A stretch of DNA of 64,000 nt from Nyssa sinensis (GCA_008638375.1 CM018032.1:33641251-33705250), one strand, 5' to 3'. Numbered from the stretch's first letter, positions 12,057 to 24,708 are shown. A program made the numbers and translations. Notes: generated from the letters alone by a model not told the origin.

Positions 12057-12939
12057 TGTTGTTACGCCCCGGCGTGTGCCCTTCTTTCTCCTTCCCCTCG
12101 GAAATGGAGAGGGAGACAAAGTTGTGTGAAAATATTTTGGATAAAGGCATTCGGCATGACTTAATGTGACTAGTTTGAATTTAGAAAAAAAGTATTGGGC
12201 CTTTGTTTGTTTTTAGGAGTCGCCATCTAACATGAGTTTAAAGATGTGCCAGGTCATCTGAAATAATTTTGAAAAAAATTGGGATTTTTTTAAGGAAAAA
12301 TGATTAAGTTTAAAAATTCAATTTAAAAGACCCATTTTAATGTATCGACTCCAAATAGTCTACGTTGCCAAAAATTTGGATTCGGAGGCTCGATTATGCT
12401 AGGAAAAGGTGTTAGGCACCCTTAAACATCCTTAAAAAGGGTACTAAACTACTTTTAAATGTCATACTGGCTTTTTGGACTTAAACAGAAATCAAATTGA
12501 ATTTAAAAATCCTTTTATTGAATTTGAGTGTATTTTATGCAACACAAAATAATGAATTTAAATACTTCTGAAATCTGTTTAACAATGAATGTCCGTAGTA
12601 CTCTGTCACATCTCAATTAATTTAAGGCATAGAAAAAAGCCCCTATGGACTGGCTGTTTTGAAAAATAGGGCTGATTTAAAATGAGTATGAAAAAATGGG
12701 AAGTGAGTTTAAGAGGGTGGATTTATCAAAATGGGCAATACGGTACCTACTTGATTTTAGTCAATTAAGAAATAAGTTCAAGCTATACTGAAACTTTAAT
12801 CTCTTTCTTTTGACTGTCCGAGTTTTAAAGATGACTTTTCAATTTTATGTGAGAAATTGGATTTTGAAAATTATGGTTTCAATTATCATTTTGTTTAGAA
12901 AATATGCTTCCAATTTACTTGGAAAAAGTGAATTAAGTT

Positions 12940-13400
12940 TGAAATAGGAAATTATGATTCCGAGTTTAAAAGGGGAATTATGATTCCAAATTTAAAAAGG
13001 AAATTACGGTTCCATGTTTAAAATAAAAATTATGAATCCATCTTGAAAAAGGAAAATTTTCGATTTCAATTCATTTGATTTTGAAAAGGAAGTTACAATC
13101 CCTATTCAGTTTGATTTTGAAAAGAAGTTTACGATTTCAATTCGGTTTGGTTTTGAAAAGAAATTACGATTCTAACTCAATTTGATTTCGAAAGGAATTC
13201 ACAATCCCAATTTTGAAAAATAAATTACGAACCATTTGATTTGATATTAAAAGGAAATTACAATTCCAATTCATTTTATTTTGAAAAGAAATTTATGATT
13301 TCAATTCAAATTGGTTAAAAATAGAAGTTATGATTCTATTCTTAAAAAGGAAATTACAATTCTAATTACTTGTAAAATGGTTGCAATTCCACATGAGGAA
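12940..13400. repeat. degenerate ~30-50-bp tandem repeats
   Basis: The motif GGAAATTACGATTCCAATTC followed by TTTGATTTTGAAAA-like spacers recurs about ten times with substitutions and length changes, for example at 12950, 12973, 12999, 13088, 13160 and 13250. It is non-coding and lies within LTR-like unit 1. Confidence 0.75.
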
Positions 13401-13969
13401 TTGGGTTTTAAATTAGAAAATGCAATTCCATTATTTGAAATGGGTCACCATTTCATGTGAGAAACTAAGTTTAAAAAAACTGGTATTACGATGGGTTAGT
13501 GTAAAAATAGTGCGACGGTAAAAAGGGAGTCCTTCCTCCCTCAACCCCTATTTAACCACAGTTATCGGTTCCTAATTTTTTGTGGGTAAACTGGAACTTC
13601 ACTGAGGTTCAGGGATAAAATGAGCCATCTAATGCACGATCGTGGTTCCTTTCTTGGGAATAAATGACAGAGTACAAAGATGAAAGATAAAGGTAGAAAG
13701 AATCACCACCGTCCCCCTGTGCCCTCGGCTCCCATTTAATCACGATGATCAGTTCCAATTGTTGTGGGTAAACCAGGACTTCATTGGGGTCAAGAATAAA
13801 GATATAGAAGTGTAATTTGTAAAGATAAAGTAATAAATGCTTTAGAGAACCTCTATTTATATCTCTTAAAAGAATATGGTCGTTGCATTTCAAAATCGAG
13901 TCGTTCCTTATTTTTTCATCTGTTCAAAATTTGAATTTTCGATTATCAAATCGAAAAAATCAGTCGACT

Positions 13970-14760
13970 GAATTCACCAATCAATCGATTGGATCAAGAT
14001 CCAATTGACTAGATCAACATCCAGTTAACTGATCAACTCAACTGATTTGTCTAGAGGGTTTGAGGTTCATGTGTTCAAGAACAATCAGTTGAGTGGTTCT
14101 TAGAGTTAGTCGACTGATTCTTGTTGGCCCTAAAGGTTTTCAACCAAAAGCATTCTCATAATTTTGATGATAACAAGGCATTGATAATGTGAACTAACGA
14201 TTTACCTTAAAGTGCAAAAGCAAATAGGTCAATGAACTCAAGAGATGGCTGACTAAAGCTTGACTAAAGATGAAGATGATCAACATTATAAAAACATGCT
14301 CACAAGATCAAACATCAAATCAAACTCAAAAAAAAGCACTCATGTCCAAAGAAATCAAGTGAAGACTTTTACTTTTTATGTTGGGTGTTTGGGTGATCTA
14401 GGATTGATTGATTAAAATATAATGCTTAAAGTATTTAAGTGATCAACTAAAATCAATCAACTAAATGATTTTTCAAAAGCATTACAATGTTAGAAACTAA
14501 GCTTTGAAAAATCAAGAGATTTAAAAAATAAAATAGTTAACAAAATAGGCATTAAAGCTAAACTGTCAAAATCAGTCCACTGAGTCTTGAGTCCAGTCAA
14601 TTAAATCGTGTTCACAAAAACATGTCTATTTTGTCTATGGAAGATTCAGTCGACTCGACTCAAGACTCAATCGACTAAATAAGCATTTTGTTAATAAGGC
14701 CCCAACACACCATTAAATTTAATTGACCAAATAGAAGATTTAGTTGACTAAATTACTTAA
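13970..14760. repeat. dispersed CAGTCGACTGA-type palindromic motifs
   Basis: The palindrome CAGTCGACTG and variants (GTTGACTAAAT, CAATCGATTGG, CAGTTGAGTGG, ATCAGTCCACTGAGT) recur at least eight times over 800 bases in both orientations, within LTR-like unit 1. Confidence 0.6.
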
Positions 14761-15239
14761 TTAAGCCTTTTTACCTAACAAAATGACATTGGGTTGCGTT
14801 GGAGAGAAATATTTAGGGTTTCAGAGTGAAAAATAGAGGAAGCATTGGAGGGGAAGATGAACAATCCGGATCGGGTCGGGTATGGGCTAACCCGCGTTAA
14901 AACGAATCCAAGGTTAATCCATATGACGTCATTTTGATTAAGTGAGATTGACATCATTTTGATTAAGTGAGACTGACGTCATGCTGGCGCAGAAAACTGG
15001 TTAAACCAGTTCGGTTTCGTCCAAATTGGACCAGTTCACATGGGTTAGGACTGGACTAGACGTTTTTATTTATAACCTTTCTGAAATTGCATTTTAACCC
15101 CCCCCCGGTGTTTAATTAAAATACGAAATTACCCTAAAAATTAATTTTTAAATCCTTTTTAAATTAAGAAAAATACTAAAATGCCCATAAGCAAAAAATA
15201 GGTCAAATGAAGATCGATTAAAATGAAAGAAGAATCTAA

Positions 15240-16160
15240 CCTGACGTTTTTGGGCATTCTGGACTCAATGGTGGAATCCTATTTATGAAATTAGACCCCT
15301 AAAAATATGAACAAACAAATTAGAATAATTCTAATTATGTCCTAATGCATTAATTAAGCTACCAATTGAACCCCGATGACTATGAAAGTACATGTCTTAA
15401 CATTTTTCGACGTTCTGGACTCAACAGTAGGGTCCCTTTAGTCAAACGAGGTACCAAAAATACAAATACCTCGAAATGTGAAATTTTTAAACTACCTTTA
15501 GTGTTATAGGAACTACTAAACAAACTAGGAATTTATAGAAATGGGCATAATTAACATTTTTGGACGCTCTGGACGTAACAATGAGGTCAAAATGAGCAAC
15601 CGAGTACCCAAATGTGGTCCTATATAAAAGTGTAAAATTACGAAAACACCCTTAGACCTAAAATAGGCTACGAGAATGCGAATTAAGTTTCAAAAAAGGC
15701 TAAATTTATTATCTTCAACATTCCAGACCTAATGGTGATGTCCATTTAGGAAAAATAGAACAAAAAAAATTAAAAAATGAAGAATACATCCCTAAGACTT
15801 AATGAAGCTACTAAAAGAGTATAAAAGTAAACAGAAACTTATTCCAACGTATAGAAGGGCTTCTGAGTCTGAAAATGAACTCCGTTTGAGATAATAGACA
15901 CAAAATATGAACGGTAAAATTACTAAAATACCCTTAAGATTTAAGTAAGCAATCAGATGAACTCATAAATTAAAATGGGGACTATATGATTAAGAGACCT
16001 TCTAGACTCAAAAATGAAGTCTGTTAAGGTAAATAAAGTAACCGAACAATATAAGACATGTAAAGGGCAAATGACCAAGATGTCTTAAAGGCTAATTACG
16101 AAGTGTTAGAAATCCTAACTAAAGACTACGAGAGAATCCTAAACAACAAGATTAAGTCCA
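15240..16160. repeat. degenerate tandem array, ~155-bp period, about six copies
   Basis: A unit opening with a TTTTTGGGC-TTCTGGACTCAA-like phrase recurs at about 15245, 15401, 15555, 15711, 15850 and 15995. Each unit also has a 'gtgaaattac-aaaataccctt-agactta' middle section. Spacing falls from 156 to about 145 bp. A related array lies at 18630-19400. Confidence 0.7.
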
Positions 16161-17584
16161 GAAAGACTAAGAACATTAAGTAAGCAAAGAATAGTACTAA
16201 TGTGTTTTGATCCATGATTTAGGATCATCAACAAGGAAATAGAGACAAGATGAATAACAAGGCAAGTCAAGTAAGCAAGTAAGCAAGTGACTATGGATTC
16301 TGGACCACAGATGAGTAACCTTAAACCTTGAAGTGGAGACTTTTTATAAAATGCAGTTCCTTACAGCTTTATAACATTACATGCAGTTCTTTCAGCTTTA
16401 TAACATGTTTCAGACTACTATGTTAAATGTTTTGACTGTATGACTATTTTTAGTATACCGAGATAAATACTTGAATTGCATGCTTTTAAGTAGCATCGCT
16501 TTAAATGTTTTATAGCATGGATAGTTAAAGAACATTTTGCTAGCGTGTATTTTAGTTTTTATGTGCCCAAAAGCTTTATTGGGGGTTTAGATCTAGGAGA
16601 CTTACATTAAGTTTACATAAACGTGACTCGTTGGGAGTCTAGAACCAGAATAATACAGTAGGCTATGTAAGCCCAAAGCTCTACATTACATATAGTCGCC
16701 CAGGTGACTATCACAGGTTCACAAGGATATAACTTATAGTTGTTTGGCACAAAATATTTTTACAGCTTTAGTTTACAGGTTACCATGTGACAACCTAAGG
16801 TCCTAAGGGACAAAGTTTCAAAAAAGTGTGGCATATTTGATTTGCTCACAAGTATCAAATTTTATGATATCACGTGTAACTTGCAAACTACCTGACATAA
16901 GTTCTTGCATGATTTCAAGTAAATATCTTGCAACTCTCAGTTATATGTTTATATTTAAAGAATGCCAACAGCTTTTAATACAGCTTCTTTTAAACTGCTA
17001 TTCATGAAAGATGTGAAAGTTATGAAAGGTTTATGAAAAGGGTTTTCAAAACTCATGACAAGGGACTGGTGTTACTCACAAACTTTTCATTAAGCTCACA
17101 GGGTTTTATCCTGTATATTTTCAGAAATGACTAAGAAATTACAGATCCAGATGTTAGTAAGATAAGATGAACAGAGACTCTATCCAAGAGAGGATTAGTA
17201 TCCCATCCATAGAGATAGCAACTTGAAGTGACAAAAAACATACTGATGTGATAGCTTAGAGTGTGAATGAAATGTGAATGATACTCTCCGATGATGTATT
17301 TGTTTAGATACTCTTGTATAATGTAATGTTGGTCTCATATTATTGTATCTTTGATGTTATGTCACTTATGCTCTGCCGAGTGTAATTTCATTTAAAACAA
17401 ATGTTTACAAATTTAAAGTTTTGTTGTAAAACTTTATATGACTAAATGCAATTTACTTGGACATATAAAGAGACTTCGGTTAGACACGTTATCAATATGC
17501 TAAATAAAGTTAGTATATTGGCGAAGTGCCTAACTAGCGGGTCATTATTTCTAATTCTCATAGGGTGGAGTTTGGGATGTGACA

Positions 17585-20500
17585 GTGTGTGTTTGTGTGT
17601 AGATATGTGCAAAACACACTGTGAACCGAGACAAAGAAGAAAAATGAGAACTAGAAGGAAGGAGAAAAGAAGAAGAAAAAAAAAAGGAAGGAAGAAAGAA
17701 AAAAGGGAAAGGAAAGGGAAGCAGAGGGATTAGACTGGACAACGTGAGCCCGCCATGGAAGCTCGAATAGAGCTCTCTCTCTACTTTCTCTTTCTAAAAT
17801 GGCAGCTTGAAGGTAGGGACTTCTGAGGCTTTTAAAGTTTTATTGTGGATTATTGGGAGCTTTTGCATGCTTGTGAGTAGTGTTTGCATGTGCATCTGTG
17901 TGCATAACGACTAAAGGATGAGCAATAAAACCAGATTCGTGTTTCGGTTTGGGTTATGGAATTAGGGAGTTTGGATTGGTTTTGGCCCATGACTTGGGCA
18001 CCAAAATGACCTAGGATTGGGGTGAGGAAGATTAGGAAGGAAAAAATAATGAAAATGGGTGAAAAAGATGGAGTTACAGTGAGCCGTCGAAAAATTGAGG
18101 CTCACCGAAACTCCACGATTTTGGGGTGTTTTGGCATTTTGTTTTGTCCTAAATCACATATAAAGATGCTAAATGGAACATGCAAACTCGCAGGAGAACT
18201 AGAGAAAAATTGTGAGAAAAATCACAGAAAGATGCACTCGAGAAATTAGGGTTCCGACGAAACTCCAACTAACTCGTCGGAGAATATGCACTATTTCGGC
18301 GTCAGCGACGGTCAATGGTAGCATTGACTGGTCAATGGGTCAGCATTGGTCAGTCAACGATCAAATCGAGTATTCGAGTTAGGTCACACTTGGGTATTTG
18401 GGTCGGGTCAACAAATTGGATATGGGTCAACACGTCAAGTGGCCTTAGGGCCTGTTTGGCTGTGCAGATTTTGGAAAAAATTGATTTTTTGGTTAAAGGT
18501 TCAAAATGAACTGGTTCAGAATTTAAAATTTTTACAGTTGAACCAGTTTTAAAAAATAAAATTACTAAATTGCCCCTCCCTTATATATTTTGAAATTTAA
18601 ATGTAAATAAAATGAAATATGGGGCTTTGTTAAGGTTTTTGGGCATTTCGGACTCAATGGCGGGGGTTTTTTGGGCATTTGGGGTTTCAGGGTGGTCCTA
18701 TATGAATATGTAAAATTAAAAAAATACCCTTGATGATAATTTGAGCAATCTAAAGGCAAATGAAAATTTAGAAATGGCTAGTCCAAGGTTTTTGGATCCC
18801 ACAGTTCAAATATATTATTAGATTAGACAAACTGGAACCCAGTGATGGTCCTACCTAAATTGGTAAAATAAAAATTATACCTCTAGACTTAAATTAAATA
18901 ATTAAAATCGAATTAAGATTCAAAAAAGGCATTGTCAAGGTTTTTTGGACTTTAGGAACTCAAATATGACATTAGATTAATGAAATTAGGACTTAATCTG
19001 GTCCCACATGAATGTGTGAAATTATTGAAATGCCTCTAAGCATGGCACAAATATCTAAAGGAGTTAATAAAATGTAAAGATGACATCTTAACGGTTTTTG
19101 AACCTTCTGGATTCGATTTCAAGGTCATTTTTGTGAGATAGTGTCTTGGTAGACGCGTAACTTATCCGGTAAATTATAAAAATACCCTTATGAGTTTAAA
19201 AGACATTCAAATGAATTAGAAATAATGCGACAGGGCTTCTTGAGGGTTTTTGAGGCCCAATAACACATCTTGAAAGCTGTTTGGGCAAACAGATATATGA
19301 TATGTAGGCTAATGTGTAATAAGCCATAGAGAACCATTAGACTTGAGAATATATCTTAGTGTTAGGGGTCAAGGTGGTTTTGGGGATGGAAGAGTGAGTG
19401 TGTAAAACATTTGTGGCACATTATGAAAGACACATGTAGCGTTTTCTTGTAATGGGTTGATGATTGAGACTAGGATGATATCGTGACTTGTTAACATGCA
19501 CACCTGTTATTTGGTCTACGTGATATGTCTGTCATTATTATTAGATATCTTGTTATTAATTTATCAGTATGATACGATCATTATCAGTGATTGTCATGAT
19601 GTCGAGCTTTTGCCTGATCTGATAGGGTGAATGTGATTAATATATTGTATTACACTTAATTATGAAGGTTGTGGACTTTAATGTTTACTGTTAATTATAC
19701 TACTTAACATACCTGAGTGGTGTGAGATTTGAGTGCATGTGATGATTTTGAGTATACCAAAGTGGTGTGAGATTTGAATGGATATGATGATATTGAGTAT
19801 ACCAAAATGATACGAGAATGATGTGAAATTGAGGATTTTGATCATATCAGAGTGGTCTGAGATTTGTGTGGATCTAATGAAACAAATTTATGTGATATTA
19901 AAAAAATGCGAGCCCTGTTCTTATTTGTGGATGGAGACTCACTTTGGCTGTAGGCCATAACCCTACGCAAGAGGTTTCCCAAGCCTATGAGTTAGTAACT
20001 CATGAAAGGGCAAAATACAAGTGTTTTGGGGGCATTATGCATGTGTTAAAGTGTATCATGAAATCATAAACATATCATACTACATTCATAAAAGTGCTTA
20101 CACATTAAGCATTGAGTGCTTGCATCGGTTATATGGGCGAATGCAGTGGATAATGATTGACACATTGTGCTGTGGATGGTATTTGGTGTATACCTGTACT
20201 ATGTGGTGATCACACCTTGTTGATTTATCTTACTAATGACCCGTGTTGGTTGCATTACTATCGGATGATATTGTTTTTACTATTTTGAACAGATTGTGTG
20301 GGAATTACACCTCATTGACCTTTTATACTGCTATTAGATATATTGTTCTTGTTACTTTGAATAGGAAATGGAGGTGCGTTGTGGGGTTAGCATGATTATA
20401 CTCATACCTTGTGTTCGTTTTGATTTATGTATTTTGATTTTTAGTGATTACTGTTACCCCACATGGAGTAGTGCCTTATCTTTCAATTGTGATATTTAGG

Positions 20501-21099
20501 CCTATGATTGAGTAGATGTTGTTGTGTGCTTGTGATGCATACTGGACATTGGGGTTGTCCTCCTTGGACTTGCATTAATTTTTACACACTGTTTGCTTGT
20601 GTGTTTTGGGAAACCCTACTGAGAGTTATAGCTCACCCTTGTTCTTCATAGGAATGGTAGGTATTGGCTTGATGGAAGATAGTTGCTGGAGTAGTATAAG
20701 ATAGACAAAGACCAGTGTATTGTTGAGTTTATATTCATGTACCATATTCATAGCATTTATAAAAGGGTGTCTGTACCCTTTAAATCATTGGTGTATATGT
20801 TTTGTAGATAAGAACCGTTTAGATTTAGCTTTGAATATTGTCATATTATATACTGTTGATGGATGATTGGTATAGTACCTTTAATAGTAGTCAATTTCAT
20901 TTAATCTTGTTACAAGACTTGAACAAGTCTAATCATGAGACCGATTCGAAACCAACTAAAGGAAAATAGTTAAAGAAATCATTTAAAAAAAAAAAATGAC
21001 TTGTATTTTATACACTTAACTAGGATGATTAGTCCTATTACCTTCCTTTCGAAGTCCTAATAACCCATTAGTCCTGCCCTGTGGGTTAAGGGCGTGACA
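17585..21099 (+). mobile_element. decayed LTR-like unit 2
   Basis: This unit follows unit 1 directly and ends in GGGCGTGACA at 21090-21099, the inverted counterpart of the TGTTACGCCC that starts unit 1. It repeats the order seen in unit 1: a block with AACTGGTTCAGAATTT (about 18509), then an array of ~150-bp repeats, then an AT-rich 3' part. No gag-pol homology is visible. It could be the partner LTR of a collapsed element or a separate related insertion. An alternative is one composite non-autonomous element spanning 12057-21099. Confidence 0.4.
18630..19400. repeat. degenerate tandem array, ~152-bp period, about five copies
   Basis: Units open with AAGGTTTTTGGGC/GGACTT phrases at about 18633, 18787, 18937, 19091 and 19243, with spacings of 150-154 bp. 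Each carries a 'gtgaaattattgaaatgcctct'-like middle section. The family is the same as the array at 15240-16160. Confidence 0.7.
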
Positions 21100-22191
21100 A
21101 ATCCAAATCTAAATGACAATAATTTCATGATTGGTTTCACAAATCGATCACGTTCAATGCATTATATGCACTAACACTTTAACTTGAAATTATCATTTCG
21201 ATGATCAAAATAAATCATCCTATTACATAAAAACTAAAGTGCTACAGTCCTATAAGATAGATTGCCCAAATTTATCAAGACTGTGAACAATGTTTTGCAA
21301 GCCATAAAGAACTTGTGGTTATAGTATTCTGTGCACGAGTCACACTCCGTACACCATAATCACATACAATAGACCTTGAGGATACCCATTCATCTCATGA
21401 ATGAACTATATGTTAAATGATGAAAATAATTCTCAAATATAATAACTTTGATTAATTAAATGTCATTACACACAAAGCTTTTAGGGCACAAACCCTAACA
21501 CAAACATCAGTCCCATTTAACAGAGTATAATTAACTACACCATGAGCCAATCTGTTACAATCTCGAGGGACAAAAACAAAACACAATGCATGGAATGAAC
21601 CATCCAACTGAAAAATTTATTGGATGATAACATCCCTTGAAGCATTAGAACATGCTTGGCCTACACACTCTTGAATAATACTCTAAGCATCCCCTTAAAA
21701 AATCACACTTCAAGCATAAAGGCATACAAAGTATTCACAAAACATGTTGGCAAAATGGGTTTGAGCATAGCTTTTGGTCAACTTTGAGTTAAAATAAAAA
21801 TAGGTCTCATACATTATTTGAAGTGGGTTCACATGGAAATATATTCTTCTTTATGAGTAGATTAAGAACACATATTGAGTTACTCAAAACTATTAAAAAG
21901 TGAATGAGAAATTGACTCTATTGTGGTTTACAAGATTATAGATTGGTTTTAGTTAATCATTTTAAATATTTTCTCTCACTTTTACCCTTTATTAATTAAT
22001 TTATTGTGACTTACAAGATTATAGATTAGTCATCTTTTTTATGGACGTTTTATCCATGTTTTATTACTTATATTTATAAAAATATCATTAATATTTTTAT
22101 ACCATGTTTTATCCATTTTTAATACTTATTTACAAATTCATGGCATAAATGATAGATTAAGCTTGTGCATGATCCAGACATCCAACTAGTG

Positions 22192-22226
<35 letters not shown>

Positions 22227-22430
22227 TAAAGTGGTATTTTTTTTTATAGTTGGTTTTCAGGCACTGTACAATCATATTTGCCAATAGATTTCATTTCATA
22301 AAAGCTTCAAGTAGTGCATGCACTTCATTTCCCATAAGACTAAAAATGCTTTTAAAAGAGAAACAATTGTGAGCCACCATGAGCAAACAACAAACTCAAC
22401 TAATGATTAAAGTTTTCACAGTGTAACCAA
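21100..22430. other. intergenic, no gene recognised
   Basis: No coding or RNA signal is supported. A (TA)n(CA)n microsatellite lies at 22191-22226. Confidence 0.45.
22191..22226. repeat. (TA)n(CA)n compound microsatellite
   Basis: About ten TA units followed by about eight CA units. Confidence 0.95.
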
Positions 22431-22763
22431 CTAATTATTAGTACGTTTCAGGGATGGTACAGATGATGGCGGTGGAATCATAACCTCAACTCCTTCACAA
22501 TAGTCTGTTGGATAAATTGAAGCATTAGGGCTACAAATACTGCTAAAGACAATAAACATAATGAATGAAGCATGGAGGAGAAAGAATGACTTATCAGATT
22601 TGGCTGAGGCGTGTACAAGTACATTGTCCTTAAGAGTAGTTTTTTGGCCCTCGGAGATGATATCTCGGTGCAGAAAGTCTCGGCGATCTACCCTCCAGGA
22701 TTCAACAGCCACATCTTTATTGCCGTGCACACATAAAATGGAGGTCTTAAGAATAGCCTTCAT
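22431..22763 (-). CDS. small protein of 110 aa, function unknown; possible secreted-peptide precursor
   Basis: The ORF is open from 22922 but I place the start at 22763 (MKAILKTSILCVHG), because a TATA box lies at 22902-22913 and a CT/GA-rich leader of about 110 nt fits between. The protein has a mixed N-terminal half, a hydrophobic segment at about residues 59-77 (SFFLLHASFIMFIVFSSIC), and a short tail ending MIPPPSSVPSLKRTNN. The Pro-Pro-Ser-x-x-Pro-Ser-x-Lys-Arg-x-Asn tail is reminiscent of IDA-type signalling peptides, whose mature motif is Pro/Ser-rich and ends Lys-Arg-His-Asn. However, the hydrophobic segment is internal rather than N-terminal. I do not recognise a full-length family. 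It could also be a non-functional ORF. Confidence 0.5.
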   Translation of the reverse strand: MKAILKTSILCVHGNKDVAVESWRVDRRDFLHRDIISEGQKTTLKDNVLVHASAKSDKSFFLLHASFIMFIVFSSICSPNASIYPTDYCEGVEVMIPPPSSVPSLKRTNN

Positions 22764-22901
22764 TGAGCAGTAGTCTTTCCGGGATAGTCGCAAGTAAGAG
22801 AATAAGATAGGTGAATCAAGAACAAGAACAAAAGAGAAGAAAGATCTGTATAGGTTCTCTGTGTATTCTTCTCTCTGTCTCTCAAAACAAATCATCATGT
22901 A

Positions 22902-22913
22902 TCTATATAAAGA
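22902..22913 (-). promoter_or_regulatory. TATA box of the small gene
   Basis: On the minus strand the sequence is CTTTATATAGAT, about 30 bases before an AGAGAGACAGAGAGAAG leader and 140 bases before the ATG at 22763. Confidence 0.5.
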
Positions 22914-23220
22914 TAGAAACAAATTGTCATATATGGGATCCAGAAAATGGAGCAGAAAATTAGGAAATGTTTGTCAAGTAAAATCAAGGTAAATCCCACA
23001 AAATCTGAAAATAAGTTGGTAACAATTGTTGACCAATTCTTCAAAAGGAAGTTTGGTAGAATTTGTCTTTGAAATACACCTATTATTGTACAAAATACAA
23101 CATAGTCATCCAATATATTTCCCTCCTCAGAGGTGAAGCCAAGTGAACCAGGCATGGAAGGCTAGCATTGGTGTATAATGGTGCAGATGGCATGGCAACA
23201 GTCAAGGCCTATGTAAGTTT

Positions 23221-23681
23221 CACCATCGGGGCAGGGTGTCCTTCCCTAATCCTGACCTCTTTTATATTCTCCGCCTTTGACTTCGTCCCGTCCCGTCTAC
23301 AGGTTCACCGCGATCCTGTTTATATTTCCCGACCCTATCTCGCCTTTGATATATTTTTTTTCTAAAGTAAGTTAAAACTTTTTATTTGATAAGTAAATTA
23401 AAACTTTATTACCAAAATAACTAATATAAGAAAAAATAATGAGTGTGATATGAGAAACCTTAAAACTAATTTTATATAGTGTGATTTATTGGTAAAATTA
23501 ATGTACATAAATAAAAAAAAATTTAATATATAAATGAGACGGGGTGACTATCCCCTAACTTTGGCCCCGAACCGGATCGGGTTTTAAAGTCTCACCCCGA
23601 CCCTCGCTTCGACCTCGTTTATGAACACCCCATACTCGCCCCATTAGAAGAGAGGTGAGGCGGGACAAATTGCCATCCTTA
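23221..23681. mobile_element. hAT-like MITE, copy A
   Basis: About 460 bp with CG-rich ends and an AT-rich core. The right end is GGCGGGACAAATTGCCATCC, the usual end of plant hAT-type MITEs. The left end (GGGGCAGGGTGTCCTTCCC) is degraded. The core shares AAGTAAGTTAAAACTTTTTAT and TTATATAGTGTGATTTATT with copy B at 24709-25151. Confidence 0.6.
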
Positions 23682-23689
23682 ACTGGGTG

Positions 23690-24620
23690 CTAGAAGGAGG
23701 AACCAATATGTTTTTACCAAGTTTTTGATTGAAGGGACATTTTTGTCAACACAATACTTATGAACTTTTGAGGTTAGAATGTTTTGGATTGGATCTTGTA
23801 CTAATTAACTATTTAACAAAAAAATTTAGTTACTTATAAAAAATAATCTTCTTTAATTTTTAAATTTATAATTAAATATTTAACAAAAAAAATTACTCCC
23901 CTAAAATAAATTTTTAACCTCGTCCTGTTTATAGCTATGTGACACTACATTCTCTAGTTTGTTTGTTTTTTTATTATTTCCCTTTCTTTTTCTTTTATAA
24001 ATAAAACGATCATAATTTTAGAAATTTATTATTTTGGAATTATTTTTATTTTTAAATGCCTTTAAGTTTCATTTTTTGAAGTCACAAAAACATTTATTAA
24101 GGAATTTTAGGAAAACAAGTCGTTCTTAAAAATGATTTTTTTTTTAAAAAAATATTTTAAAACATAATATCTTTATATTGTAATAAATAGATTAGTTCAA
24201 TACACGAAATGTCAATGAAGAATTTAGAAAAGATAATATATAGGTAAGCTTACTCTTGCAAGCAAAATATTTATTTATTTTAAAATGAATCCGTACCTTA
24301 GCTCACAATGGAGCAATTTATAAGTAGAATCCTAATATCATTTCCCTTTTAAAAATTGTATTCAAATTGGAAAATATTTTCATTTTTGCTTATTTAGGAC
24401 AACAAAAAATTAAGTTGATTTATCTGAAATGAAAAAATCTATATCTCTTATACACACTATGATTTCAATCGCTACACTTACACATAGTTATTAATTTTTT
24501 CTCTCTCTCACGGGTTTGTAACCAAATAAAAAAATAAAAATAAAATAAGGCGGCAAATCTCTAATGAATTCTCGTAAATCTCTCTCGATAAGACTGCTTA
24601 AGAAATTCAACAATTTCGAT
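23690..24620. other. intergenic, AT-rich, no gene recognised
   Basis: No coding signal is supported; the sequence has long A/T runs. This is the distal upstream region of the PDI gene. Confidence 0.4.
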
Positions 24621-24629
24621 CAATACACG

Positions 24630-24639
24630 CCACGTCATC
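24630..24639 (+). promoter_or_regulatory. CCACGTCATC, unfolded-protein-response element core
   Basis: This 10-mer is the conserved core of plant ERSE-II/P-UPRE elements bound by ER-stress bZIP factors, and PDI genes are classic targets. A CACGTG G-box follows at 24673-24678 and a TATTTAT box near 24691. The element is about 660 bp upstream of the PDI ATG, unusually far, because a MITE occupies 24709-25151. The match is exact. Function is inferred. Confidence 0.55.
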
Positions 24640-24708
24640 TTACTTAGCTGCGTAAAGATGCTTAGGTCTCCTCACGTGAAACACGCTCACTATTTATTTA
24701 CACATAGT

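Larger units (their letters stand above)
12057..17584 (+). mobile_element. decayed long LTR-like unit 1 (possible solo LTR)
   Basis: The unit starts TGTTACGCCCCGGCG, a common Ty3/gypsy LTR start, and a plausible LTR end GGGATGTGACA lies at 17574-17584. The segment GGAGTCGCCATCTAACATG (about 12217) and the later 'GGTGTTAGGCACCC' block (about 12408) resemble sequences found in long Ogre/Tat-type LTRs, which can exceed 5 kb. I see no gag, pol or other coding sequence in 5.5 kb, which argues for an LTR rather than an internal region. It holds two repeat arrays, annotated separately. The boundaries and the absence of a matching target duplication leave the call tentative. Confidence 0.45.

Noticed and set aside
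17446..17733. ORF with a Lys/Arg-rich end
   Set aside because: The basic tail is low-complexity GA-rich DNA inside LTR-like sequence; no homology or splice structure.
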